Part shown: in pieces, positions 50,608-58,039 of the stretch | Layout: every line of letters starts with the position of its first letter | Position numbering within the stretch: the stretch's first letter is position 1 | From: Magnetospirillum fulvum | Lineage (GTDB): Bacteria; Pseudomonadota; Alphaproteobacteria; Rhodospirillales; Magnetospirillaceae | Length of the DNA: 64,000 bases | Direction: 5' to 3' | Assembly (NCBI RefSeq): GCF_900108475.1 | Contig: NZ_FNWO01000010.1 | Location: 1 to 64,000 of the forward strand | Translations under genes and position numbers: made by a program | Notes under the pieces: model-generated | What the model was told of the DNA's origin: nothing | The model's input: only the letters and a program-made list of their open reading frames with translations | Database searches by the model: none

Positions 50608-51984
50608 TTAAATCGCGGCGCGGTCGGGTTCGCCGCCCGCAGGCGGCGGCACCGCAACGCCGTCATCGGCATATTGCTTCAGCTTGTTGCGCAGCGTCCG
50701 GATCGAGATGCCCAGAATGTTGGCGGCATGGGTCCGGTTGCCGAGATAGGCGTTCAGCGTGTCGAGGATCAGGTCGCGCTCGACCTCGGCGACGGTCTTG
50801 CCGACCAGCCCGGTCGGACTGCCCGCCGTTACCGATGCCGCCGCGACGGCGGCCTGGGCCACCACCGGATCGGGATTGGTCCCGACCGCTCCCCCCGACA
50901 GCAAGATCGCCTCGGCCCCGATCTCGGGGCCTTGGGCCAGCAGCACGGCGCGGTGCATGCAGTTTTCCAGTTCGCGGACATTACCGCGCCAGGAATGGCG
51001 GATCAGCATCTGCCGCCCCTCGGCCGACAGGGCGCGGGCGGGCAGGCCGTTGGCCTCGCTGTAGCGCTTGATGAAGTGGTCGGCCAGCACGCTGATGTCG
51101 AGCGGACGTTCGCGCAGGGCGGGCAAGGCCAGGGTGACGACGTTCAAGCGGTAATAGAGATCTTCGCGGAAGGTGCCCTTGCGCACTTCCTCTTCCATAT
51201 TGCGGTTCGAGGTGGCGAGGATGCGGACATCGACCTTCACCGGCTGGCTGCCGCCGACGCGGTCGATTTCCTTTTCCTGAAGCACACGCAGCAGCTTCGA
51301 TTGCAGCCGCACGTCCATTTCGGAGATTTCGTCGAGCAGCAGGGTGCCGCCGTTGGCTTCCTCGAACTTGCCGATCCGCCGCGCCACCGCGCCGGTGAAC
51401 GCGCCCTTTTCATGGCCGAACAATTCGGATTCCAGCAGGTTTTCCGGAATTGCGGCGCAATTGACCGCGACGAAGCGTTTGTCGGTGCGGCGGCTTTTCT
51501 TATGGATGAAGCGGGCGACCAGTTCCTTACCGGTGCCGGATTCGCCGGTAATCATGATCGAGGCGTCGGAATTGGCCACCTGCTCGGCCAGCTTCAACGT
51601 CTGGGACATCCGCGGGTCTTTGAAGACGATGTTGTGGCTTTCCTGGGTCACCGCCGCGATCACCGCCGCGATCAGTTCGGCATCAGGCGGCAGCGGGATG
51701 TATTCCTTCGCCCCCGCCTTGATCGCCCGTACCGCCGCCGAGGCGTCCGAGGCGATGCCGCACGCCACCACCGGCACGACGATCCGTTCCGCTTCCAGCG
51801 AATCGATCAGGGTGCGGATGTCGCATTTGACGTCGATCATCACCAGATCGGCCCCTTGGCCGCGCAGTTCCTCCAGCCCCGCCTCCAGGGTGACGACATG
51901 GCGGACCTTGGCCCCTCGCGCCATCGCGATCTGGCTGGCGGCTCCGATCTGCCCGTCCAGGGTGCCGATGATGAGAAGTCGCAT
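50608..51984 (-). CDS. flbD: Sigma-54 activator FlbD
   Basis: A 458-residue sigma-54-dependent activator. The N-terminal receiver-like domain (1-115) has an aspartate in LVMIDVKCD but no acidic pair near residue 8 (LLIIGTLDG), as in Caulobacter FlbD, which is controlled by FliX rather than ordinary phosphorylation alone. The AAA+ domain (about 130-365) has GESGTGKE, GAFTGA for sigma-54 contact, and the C-terminal HTH is TLNAYLGNRTHAANILGISIRTLRNKL. It should act with RpoN (18406-19926) to switch on late flagellar genes and repress fliF. Confidence 0.94.
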   Translation of the reverse strand: MRLLIIGTLDGQIGAASQIAMARGAKVRHVVTLEAGLEELRGQGADLVMIDVKCDIRTLIDSLEAERIVVPVVACGIASDASAAVRAIKAGAKEYIPLPPDAELIAAVIAAVTQESHNIVFKDPRMSQTLKLAEQVANSDASIMITGESGTGKELVARFIHKKSRRTDKRFVAVNCAAIPENLLESELFGHEKGAFTGAVARRIGKFEEANGGTLLLDEISEMDVRLQSKLLRVLQEKEIDRVGGSQPVKVDVRILATSNRNMEEEVRKGTFREDLYYRLNVVTLALPALRERPLDISVLADHFIKRYSEANGLPARALSAEGRQMLIRHSWRGNVRELENCMHRAVLLAQGPEIGAEAILLSGGAVGTNPDPVVAQAAVAAASVTAGSPTGLVGKTVAEVERDLILDTLNAYLGNRTHAANILGISIRTLRNKLKQYADDGVAVPPPAGGEPDRAAI

Positions 51985-52013
51985 CTGGTAACTCTCCCTC
52001 GCCAGGTCGCCGG

Positions 52014-52343
52014 TCAGGCGCGGTCGGTCTTGATGATTTCCGTCATGGTCACGCCCAGGCGGTCCTCGACCACCACCACTTCGCCGCGCGCCACCAGACG
52101 GTTGTTGACATAGATATCAATCGCCTCGCCGACCTTGCGGTCCAGTTCGACCACCGCCCCGCGTCCCAGCTTCAGCAATTGGTTGACCTGCATCGTCGAC
52201 TTCCCCAGCACCGCCGAGACCTGCACCGGGATGTCGTACACCGCTTCCAGATCGCGGGCCGAACGCGGGCTGTCGGGCACGTCGCCACGTTGTTGCTGGT
52301 CGTCGCCCTCGGACTTCAGATCGTTCAACTCGAAATCAGGCAT
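52014..52343 (-). CDS. fliN: Flagellar motor switch protein FliN
   Basis: A 109-residue C-ring protein: polar N-terminus, then the SpoA/FliN domain (YDIPVQVSAVLGKSTMQVNQLLKLGRGAVVELDRKVGEAIDIYVNNRLVARGEVVVVEDRLGVTMTEI), all conserved. It forms the base of the motor switch and binds FliH. Upstream lies a block of GC-rich repeats. Confidence 0.96.
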   Translation of the reverse strand: MPDFELNDLKSEGDDQQQRGDVPDSPRSARDLEAVYDIPVQVSAVLGKSTMQVNQLLKLGRGAVVELDRKVGEAIDIYVNNRLVARGEVVVVEDRLGVTMTEIIKTDRA

Positions 52344-52388
52344 GCTGTCCTCCGCATCCGGCCGCTGGCCGGGAAGCTTTTATCGTCG

Positions 52389-52474
52389 CCCTCAATCGCC
52401 GGGCGCTCGTTCCACTCGCTTGGCTCTCGCGCCATGGGGCGCGGGCGCTGTTCGCGCCACTCGCTACGCTCGGG
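52389..52474. repeat. GC-rich palindromic repeat, unit 1 (fliH-fliN gap)
   Basis: About 86 bases starting CCTCAATCGCCGGGCGC and containing GCTTGGCT and GCGCCATGGGGCGCGGGCGC, then CTGTTCGCGCCACTCGCTACGCTC. It matches unit 3 at 53249-53334 almost throughout. Several internal palindromes (GCGCCATGGGGCGC) would fold in RNA. Confidence 0.8.
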
Positions 52475-52480
52475 ATCAAC

Positions 52481-52522
52481 GCCCTTGATCGCCGGGCGCG
52501 ACCTCCGGTCGCTTGGCACCGC
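52481..52522. repeat. GC-rich palindromic repeat, unit 2 (partial)
   Basis: A short copy, CCCTTGATCGCCGGGCGC then GACCTCCGGTCGCTTGGC, which shares the second half of its sequence (GCGACCTCCGGTCGC-type palindrome) with unit 4. Confidence 0.75.
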
Positions 52523-52525
52523 GTC

Positions 52526-53236
52526 TCAACTCTCGGCATCGGCGGCCTCCGAATTCCGTTCCGGCGGGGCCAGCGCCCGCTCGACCGCCGCCTCGATGTC
52601 GGCGATCAGGCGGACCTGATCGCGTTCGGCGCCGCCGTCGGTCCATTCGACCCGGCAATCGCCGGGGGGAAGCCGGGGGTCGGCCTGAACCACCACGCGC
52701 CCCTCGAATCCATGCTGCGATGCCTGGGCTTCCAGCCGCTCGCGCACCGGATCGACCAGATCGGGGACAACGCGGACGATGATCCGGGGCTCGTCAAGCA
52801 CATTGGAAAAGCAATCGAGGACGGTGCGGATCACCTCTTCGAAAGCGTTGGCTTCGCAAGCTGCGGGCAGCACCTTGCGCAGCACCGCCATCGCCACCCG
52901 GGCGGCGACCCGCTGGGCTTCGTCGGCCGAACGGGCCTCGGCCTCCGTCAGGGCGGCGAAGCCGCTGGCCAGCAATGTTACCGCATCGGCCAGTTGCCGT
53001 TCCGTCGCTTGCGTCGCTTCGTCCAACCCGCGGCGGCGTCCTTCCTCGAAGGCGGAGTCGCGCACCAGCTGCAAATCCTCCTCGGAGAAGGTCGGCGGCG
53101 GCGGGGCGGCTTCGACCGGGGGCGGGGCAGGGGCGGGAGTCGCCGGTTCGGCGTCCTTCGCCGCCGCGCCACGCGACCGCGTCCCACCGCCGGGCGGGTC
53201 GAAATCGAGGTCGAACATGTACTTTCGATAGGCCAT
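52526..53236 (-). CDS. fliH: Flagellar assembly protein FliH (FlbE)
   Basis: A 236-residue protein, regulator of the export ATPase FliI. N-terminal Pro/Ala-rich linker (about 20-50), helical region SEEDLQLVRDSAFEEGRRRGLDEATQATERQLADAV, and a C-terminal domain (VAMAVLRKVLPAACEANAFEEVIRTVLDCF... GDCRVEWTDGGAERD). The start is ATG 53236; a GTG three codons earlier is possible. It is flanked on both sides by the GC-rich repeats, unlike the tight spacing in the rest of the operon. Confidence 0.88.
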   Translation of the reverse strand: MAYRKYMFDLDFDPPGGGTRSRGAAAKDAEPATPAPAPPPVEAAPPPPTFSEEDLQLVRDSAFEEGRRRGLDEATQATERQLADAVTLLASGFAALTEAEARSADEAQRVAARVAMAVLRKVLPAACEANAFEEVIRTVLDCFSNVLDEPRIIVRVVPDLVDPVRERLEAQASQHGFEGRVVVQADPRLPPGDCRVEWTDGGAERDQVRLIADIEAAVERALAPPERNSEAADAES

Positions 53237-53248
53237 TCGTTTCACTGT

Positions 53249-53334
53249 CCCTCAAGCGCCGGGCGCTCATTCCATTCGCTTGGCTTTCGCGCCATGAGGC
53301 GCGGGCGCTGTTCGCGCCAGTCGCTGACGCTCCG
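53249..53334. repeat. GC-rich palindromic repeat, unit 3 (fliG-fliH gap)
   Basis: The full-length copy CCTCAAGCGCCGGGCGC... GCTTGGCTTTCGCGCCATGAGGCGCGG... CTGTTCGCGCCAGTCGCTGACGCTCC. It is the closest relative of unit 1, differing at about a dozen positions. Confidence 0.8.
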
Positions 53335-53346
53335 TCTCTTCACTGT

Positions 53347-53408
53347 CCCTCAGTCGCCGGGCGCGACCTCCGGTCGCTTGGCTTTCGCGCCATGAGGCGC
53401 GGGCGCTC
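53347..53408. repeat. GC-rich palindromic repeat, unit 4
   Basis: CCCTCAGTCGCCGGGCGC, the GACCTCCGGTCGC palindrome of unit 2, then GCTTGGCTTTCGCGCCATGAGGCGCGGGCGCTC as in unit 3. It combines features of both variants. Confidence 0.8.
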
Positions 53409-53441
53409 AATGCGCATAGTCGCGTTGCTCCGTAGTCACAG

Positions 53442-53463
53442 TCCCTCAAGCGCCGGGCGCTCG
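53442..53463. repeat. GC-rich palindromic repeat, unit 5 (fragment)
   Basis: CCCTCAAGCGCCGGGCGCTC: the first 20 bases or so of the unit, ending exactly at the stop codon of fliG. Confidence 0.7.
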
Positions 53464-54483
53464 TTAATAGACCAGTTCGTCTTCTTCGCGGCCTTCCGAA
53501 ATCACGATCTGGTTCGAGGCGGCCAGTTCCTTGGCCATTACGACGATGGCCGACTGGGCCTGATCGACGTCGCGCAGGCGGACCGGCCCCAACGCCTCCA
53601 TGTCTTCCTTCAGCATCTTGCCGGCGCGTTCGGACATGTTCTTGAAGAACAGTTCCTTGACCGCCTCGGCCCCGCCCTTCAGCGCGATCGCCAGCTTGTC
53701 CTTTTCGACCGAGCGCAGCAGCACCTGGATACCGGCGGAATCGATCCGGATCAGGTCGTCGAAGGTGAACATCAGCGCCTTGATCTTTTCCGCGCTCTCG
53801 CGGTTGCGCTCTTCGAGTGCGCTCATGAAGCGGTTTTCGGTGTTGCGGTCGAGGTTGTTGAAGATGTCGGCCATCAATTCATGCGAATCGCGCCGCTGGG
53901 TCCGGGCGAGGTTGGTCATGAATTCGGTGCGCAGAGTCTTTTCGACGCCGTCCAGCACTTCCTTTTGCACCGCCTCCATCCGCAACATACGCATGATCAC
54001 TTCCATCGCGAAATTCTCGGGCAGCACGCCCAGCACCCGCGAGGCGTGGTCGGCCTTGATCTTCGACAGCACCACCGCCACCGTCTGGGGGTACTCGTTC
54101 TTCAGATAATTGGCCAGCACCTGCTCGCTGACATTGCCCAGCTTGTCCCACATCGTGCGACCGGCGGGACCGCGGATTTCGTCCATGATCGAACTGACGC
54201 GGTCGCGCGGCAGCGCCTTCATCAGCAGCCGCTCGGTGGTGTCGAACGAACCGGTCAGCGAGCCGGTCGAAGACAGCGCATCGGCGAATTCGACGAACAC
54301 CCGTTCGACCAGATTGGCCGACACCGTGCCCAGGCTGGCCATGATCTGGGACAGTTCCTTGATCTCGTCGTCGCCCATCATGCTGAACAGCTTGGCCGAA
54401 TGCTCCTCGTTCAGCGACAGCATGAACATCGCCGCCTTCTGCGGGCCGGTCAGGCTGCGGTAATCTTCCTTCATGCGGGCCAT
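53464..54483 (-). CDS. fliG: Flagellar motor switch protein FliG
   Basis: A 339-residue switch protein of normal length. N-terminal FliF-binding domain (about 10-105), a middle domain with the EHPQ-like segment here [27 protein letters not shown], and a C-terminal torque domain with charged helix (RMLRMEAV earlier; [49 protein letters not shown]). It receives MotA torque and CheY-P signals through FliM. Second gene of the operon. Confidence 0.96.
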   Translation of the reverse strand: MARMKEDYRSLTGPQKAAMFMLSLNEEHSAKLFSMMGDDEIKELSQIMASLGTVSANLVERVFVEFADALSSTGSLTGSFDTTERLLMKALPRDRVSSIMDEIRGPAGRTMWDKLGNVSEQVLANYLKNEYPQTVAVVLSKIKADHASRVLGVLPENFAMEVIMRMLRMEAVQKEVLDGVEKTLRTEFMTNLARTQRRDSHELMADIFNNLDRNTENRFMSALEERNRESAEKIKALMFTFDDLIRIDSAGIQVLLRSVEKDKLAIALKGGAEAVKELFFKNMSERAGKMLKEDMEALGPVRLRDVDQAQSAIVVMAKELAASNQIVISEGREEDELVY

Positions 54484-54525
54484 GGATGGGGCGCTCCGTT
54501 AGAACATGTCCGGTCGCGGACCGGG

Positions 54526-56190
54526 TCAGCTTTCCTGGTAAAGCCAGCTGCGGATGATCGACAGCGCTTCTTCGGGGTGTTTCTCGACGATTTCGCCGAT
54601 CTTGCGGATCGACGACGCCTTGACCCGACCTTCGACCTTGTCGATGTCGATCAGTTCGTCGGCGATCACTTCCTCTTCCTCGCCCAGGCCAGGGGCGGCC
54701 AGGGCGACCGCGCCGGGACCGGTCAATTGCGGCATCCCGCCGCCCTCGGCGGTCAGCAGGCGGCGACCGTCGGGACCGACCTGACCCTGCATCGATTCGA
54801 TGGCGCGGCTGATCAGCGGACGCAGCACCAGCAGCAGGAACAAGATGGCGACGATCGACAGACCGAGGTTCGAGGCGATCTTTTCGACGAAATCGCGGCG
54901 CATGCCAAAGATGAACTCGCCCGGATCCTCGATCTGGTCGAGTTCCTCGCCTTTGTAGAACGCCATCGACGCGACCTTGACCTGATCCTCGCGATCCTTC
55001 GAGAAACCGATCGCCGATTTGACCAGCGCCTCGATCTGGGCCATCTCTTCCGGGGTGCGGTCGCGATAGGTGGTCTGTTTGCCGTCGGCCGATTTCTCGC
55101 GGACACCATCGACCAGCACGGCGGCCGAGACCTTGCGGACCTCGCCGATCTCGCGGACGGTGTTCTTGGTCTTTTTCGAGATCTCGTAATTGACGGTTTC
55201 CTGGTTCTTGCTCGACTTGCTCGACGAGCGCAGGTTGCCGTTGGCGCTGGCGTTGGGATCGGGCAGGTTCTGCTGAACCGTGACCGGGGTCGGCTCGGTG
55301 TCCTGGCTCTGCTCGCCTTCGTTGATGGTGACCTGCGAGCGGACCACCTTGGTTTCGGGGTCGAACGATTCCTCGGTGGTGACGGCCCGGCTCATGTCCA
55401 TCTCGACCGTGACCTCGGCGCGGACCCGGCCGGGGCCAAGCGAGCGTTCGAGCAGATCCTCGATGGTTTTGACCATCCGCGCCTCATAATTCAGCCGCAT
55501 TTCCTCGGCAGTCTGGGCGAGATAGTCCTGATTGTTCTCGAACCCCTTGGCGAGCAGGGTGCCCTTGTCATCGACGATCGAGATTCGCGACGGTTTCATC
55601 TTGGGGACGGCGGCGGCGATCAGATGCTGGATCGCCAGAACCTGTCCCTTTTCCAGTCGCTGGTTGCCCTGCATCTTCAAGATGACCGAGGCCGACGGCT
55701 CCTGGGTGTCGCGGGAAAACGCCTCGCGCTTGGGCAGGACAAGGTGGACGCGGGCGGCCTTGACCTTGTCGATCGAGCGGATCGTCTTGGCCAGTTCGCC
55801 TTCCATCGCCCGAACCATCGTCATGTTCTGCTGGAAGCTGGTGGTGCCGAACGCGTCTTGCTTGTCGAACAGTTCGTATCCGGCCATCCGGCCGCCGCTG
55901 GGCAGCGCCTGTTCGGCCATCCGCACCCGCAGGTCGAGCTTGCGGTCTTTCGGCACCCAGACTTCGGTGCCGTCCTTCCGCAATTCATAGGGAACCTTCT
56001 CGGTGGTCAGCCGTTCGATGATCTGCTTCGAATCCGCCAGATCGAGATCGCCATAGAGCAATTCCATCTGCGGCGCGGCGACGCGGCTCATCAGATAGAT
56101 GAAAAACCCCAGCACGCTGATGCCGACGCCAGCGATGGCGGCCAGACGCATCGGCCCCAGGCCGCGCAGCATTTGCAGAAATGCGTTCAC
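54526..56190 (-). CDS. fliF: Flagellar MS-ring protein FliF
   Basis: A 554-residue MS-ring protein. Two membrane helices (about 18-38 and 440-460) bracket a periplasmic part with the ring-building motifs (PQMELLYGDLDLADSKQIIERLTTEKVPYEL and ARVHLVLPKREAF). The C-terminal cytoplasmic tail (DKVEGRVKASSIRKIGEIVEKHPEEALSIIRSWLYQ) binds FliG. GTG start at 56190 with GGAG seven bases upstream. First gene of the operon; divergent from the J-domain gene. Confidence 0.95.
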   Translation of the reverse strand: MNAFLQMLRGLGPMRLAAIAGVGISVLGFFIYLMSRVAAPQMELLYGDLDLADSKQIIERLTTEKVPYELRKDGTEVWVPKDRKLDLRVRMAEQALPSGGRMAGYELFDKQDAFGTTSFQQNMTMVRAMEGELAKTIRSIDKVKAARVHLVLPKREAFSRDTQEPSASVILKMQGNQRLEKGQVLAIQHLIAAAVPKMKPSRISIVDDKGTLLAKGFENNQDYLAQTAEEMRLNYEARMVKTIEDLLERSLGPGRVRAEVTVEMDMSRAVTTEESFDPETKVVRSQVTINEGEQSQDTEPTPVTVQQNLPDPNASANGNLRSSSKSSKNQETVNYEISKKTKNTVREIGEVRKVSAAVLVDGVREKSADGKQTTYRDRTPEEMAQIEALVKSAIGFSKDREDQVKVASMAFYKGEELDQIEDPGEFIFGMRRDFVEKIASNLGLSIVAILFLLLVLRPLISRAIESMQGQVGPDGRRLLTAEGGGMPQLTGPGAVALAAPGLGEEEEVIADELIDIDKVEGRVKASSIRKIGEIVEKHPEEALSIIRSWLYQES

Positions 56191-56298
56191 ATCGACTCCA
56201 TCACACCAAGGAGACCCGCCTGGGGCAGGCTAGGCCCTGGCCGCTGAAAAGAAAGTTAACATCACCCGGCAAATCTTGCCCACTCCCCCCGTTTTTTT

Positions 56299-56315
56299 CC
56301 GGCACGCCCGTTGCT
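56299..56315 (+). promoter_or_regulatory. Sigma-54 promoter of the J-domain gene
   Basis: CGGCACG-CCCG-TTGCT (56300-56315) matches the sigma-54 consensus TGGCACG-N4-TTGC(A/T) at all but the first base, with the invariant GG (56301-56302) and GC (56313-56314) ten bases apart. Transcription would begin near 56326, about 24 bases before the ATG at 56350. The orientation serves the J-domain gene, not fliF. Confidence 0.8.
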
Positions 56316-56349
56316 AGACATTTCAACCGGTTCCGGAGCAAAATCGACA

Positions 56350-57849
56350 ATGACCACGATGGCACGCGATCCGAAAGGCTATTACGCGGTTCTGGGGCTC
56401 GACCCCGAGGCCGATGCGGAGGCGATTCGCGCCGCCTATCGGCAGCGGGTCAAGGTGGTTCACCCCGATCGCGACCCCTCGACCCGGGCGCGCGAGGAAT
56501 TCCGCCGTCTGATGGAAGCCTATGCCGTGCTGAAGGACGTGATCCGCCGGGCCGAATATGATGGCGTCGCTCCCGCCGAGGCCGGGGGCGAGAGCGATTT
56601 CACTCCGATGCCGGTCGCCTGCGGGACCTGTGGCAGCCTGACCGCCCAACCCCGCTATGTCGTGTTCCGCACCGTCCGCTCCTATCTGATCTGGGCAAAA
56701 CTGGGTCGTCTGGACGGAATTTTCTGCCGGGATTGTGCCGATCATGCCGCCGCCAGGGCCTCGATCGTGTCGTGGCTGTGGGGGTGGTGGTCGTTGCCCG
56801 GCCTGATTCTGACCCCGTTCGCCCTGCTGGCCAATCTGTTCGGCGGTTCGAAGCCCCGGCGCGAGAACACCCGCATCCTGCTGCGTCAGGCCCGCGCCTT
56901 CCTCGGGCGGGGCGACCTTGTCCTGGCCCGCTCGCTGGCCGAGCAGGCCGCGACCTTCGCCCGTGGCCCCGATGACCGCGCCCGTGTCGCCGCCCTGCTG
57001 CGGGCCACCGATGGCGCCGTCAGCGGCCATCACCGCCGCCTGAAAAGCCGCTGGCGGCCCGGCGGGCGGGTGTTTCTGGCCCAGGCTCTGCCGCTGCTGG
57101 CCCTGCCGGTGACGATTGCGATCTTCGTGCTGATCGCGATCCGGCCGTGGGATCAGCCGGTTTCGACCGTCGCGCCGATTGCGGTCCATCCGGCGACGGT
57201 GGGAGAAATCCGCCACGTCGCTGTCGATGGCTTAAAGCTGCGGATGGCACCGCTGCCGGGTGCGCCGGTGCTGACCCTGCTCGACCGCTTCACCACCGTC
57301 GAGGTCAACGCCGCCACCGCCAGTCCCGACTGGGTCGGCGTCCGCACTCCCGCCGGGATCGAGGGCTATGTCGAGACCCGCGCCCTCTATGCCGGGTCGG
57401 GATCGCGGTTCAAAACCGAATGGTGCTCGGACAATCGCGGCGCTCCGCCCACCGCCGGTGAAATTCTGTCGCGCCGGGTCAGCGGCGACCATCGCCTGCT
57501 GGTCCATAATGACGGCCGCCGCGACGGCGTGGTCAAGCTGAAGACCCTGGCGGGCAGCACCGTCTTGTCGGTCTATGTCCCCGCCACCTTCCATATCGGC
57601 GTCGGCGGCATTCCCGACGGCACCTATCGGATCGAATACGCCACCGGAACCCGCTATTCGCGCGGCTGCGCCCTGTTCATCGACGAGATGCAGGCCTCGG
57701 TGCTGCCGATGACCGTCACCTTCCATTACCAATCGCCGACGGCGACCCGCTCGTTGACCAACATCGCCGAGGTGTGGTTGTCGCCGCAATCCGGGACCGT
57801 TCCCCGGCCGCTGCCGTTGCCGCCCGACCGCTTCGCCGCCGACGATTAG
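56350..57849 (+). CDS. Multi-domain membrane J-domain protein with zinc ribbon and SH3 domain
   Basis: A 499-residue protein. J domain at about 8-72 with the Hsp70-stimulating HPD (38-40); a probable zinc ribbon with C91xxC94 and C126xxC129; hydrophobic segments at about 140-165 and 240-262; a bacterial SH3-like domain (about 285-345: GLKLRMAPLPGAPVLTLLDRFTTVEV); and a C-terminal beta-rich part (about 350-480) with two Cys. The J domain is likely cytoplasmic and the SH3 part periplasmic. The sigma-54 promoter and place next to fliF suggest a flagellar-regulon chaperone, which is inference. Confidence 0.82.
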   Translation: MTTMARDPKGYYAVLGLDPEADAEAIRAAYRQRVKVVHPDRDPSTRAREEFRRLMEAYAVLKDVIRRAEYDGVAPAEAGGESDFTPMPVACGTCGSLTAQPRYVVFRTVRSYLIWAKLGRLDGIFCRDCADHAAARASIVSWLWGWWSLPGLILTPFALLANLFGGSKPRRENTRILLRQARAFLGRGDLVLARSLAEQAATFARGPDDRARVAALLRATDGAVSGHHRRLKSRWRPGGRVFLAQALPLLALPVTIAIFVLIAIRPWDQPVSTVAPIAVHPATVGEIRHVAVDGLKLRMAPLPGAPVLTLLDRFTTVEVNAATASPDWVGVRTPAGIEGYVETRALYAGSGSRFKTEWCSDNRGAPPTAGEILSRRVSGDHRLLVHNDGRRDGVVKLKTLAGSTVLSVYVPATFHIGVGGIPDGTYRIEYATGTRYSRGCALFIDEMQASVLPMTVTFHYQSPTATRSLTNIAEVWLSPQSGTVPRPLPLPPDRFAADD

Positions 57850-57902
57850 ATTGGGGGCGATATAGCTCCGCTTCGCGGCAGGGTGACCACCCTGACCCGT
57901 TC

Positions 57903-58015
57903 GGAGGCCAACGCCTCCAAACCTCCAATTTCTTTATTATTTTCAATTATTTAAAAATCAGGAGGGGTCGGGAGGCTGGCCTCCCGATTAGGGGATCGGG
58001 GGCGAAAGCCCCCGA
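57903..58015. terminator. Three hairpins between convergent genes
   Basis: GGAGGC-CAAC-GCCTCC (57903-57918), TCGGGAGG-CTGG-CCTCCCGA (57968-57987) and TCGGGGGC-GAAA-GCCCCCGA (57996-58015), with an AT-rich run (57928-57958) between the first two. They lie between ends at 57849 and 58040 and can terminate both transcripts. Such short perfect stems may be copies of a dispersed element. Confidence 0.65.
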
Positions 58016-58039
58016 AGCGAGACGGGCGGGAAGGGGGGG

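Noticed and set aside
52975-56247. Plus-strand open frame of 1090 codons opposite fliH, fliG and fliF
   Set aside because: Antisense to three conserved flagellar genes, with His/Asp/Gln/Leu-biased translation and no ribosome site or domain.
56262-56284. Possible sigma-54 promoter for fliF on the minus strand (GGGCAAGATTTGCC)
   Set aside because: The GG and GC elements are one base too close together and the remaining match is poor.
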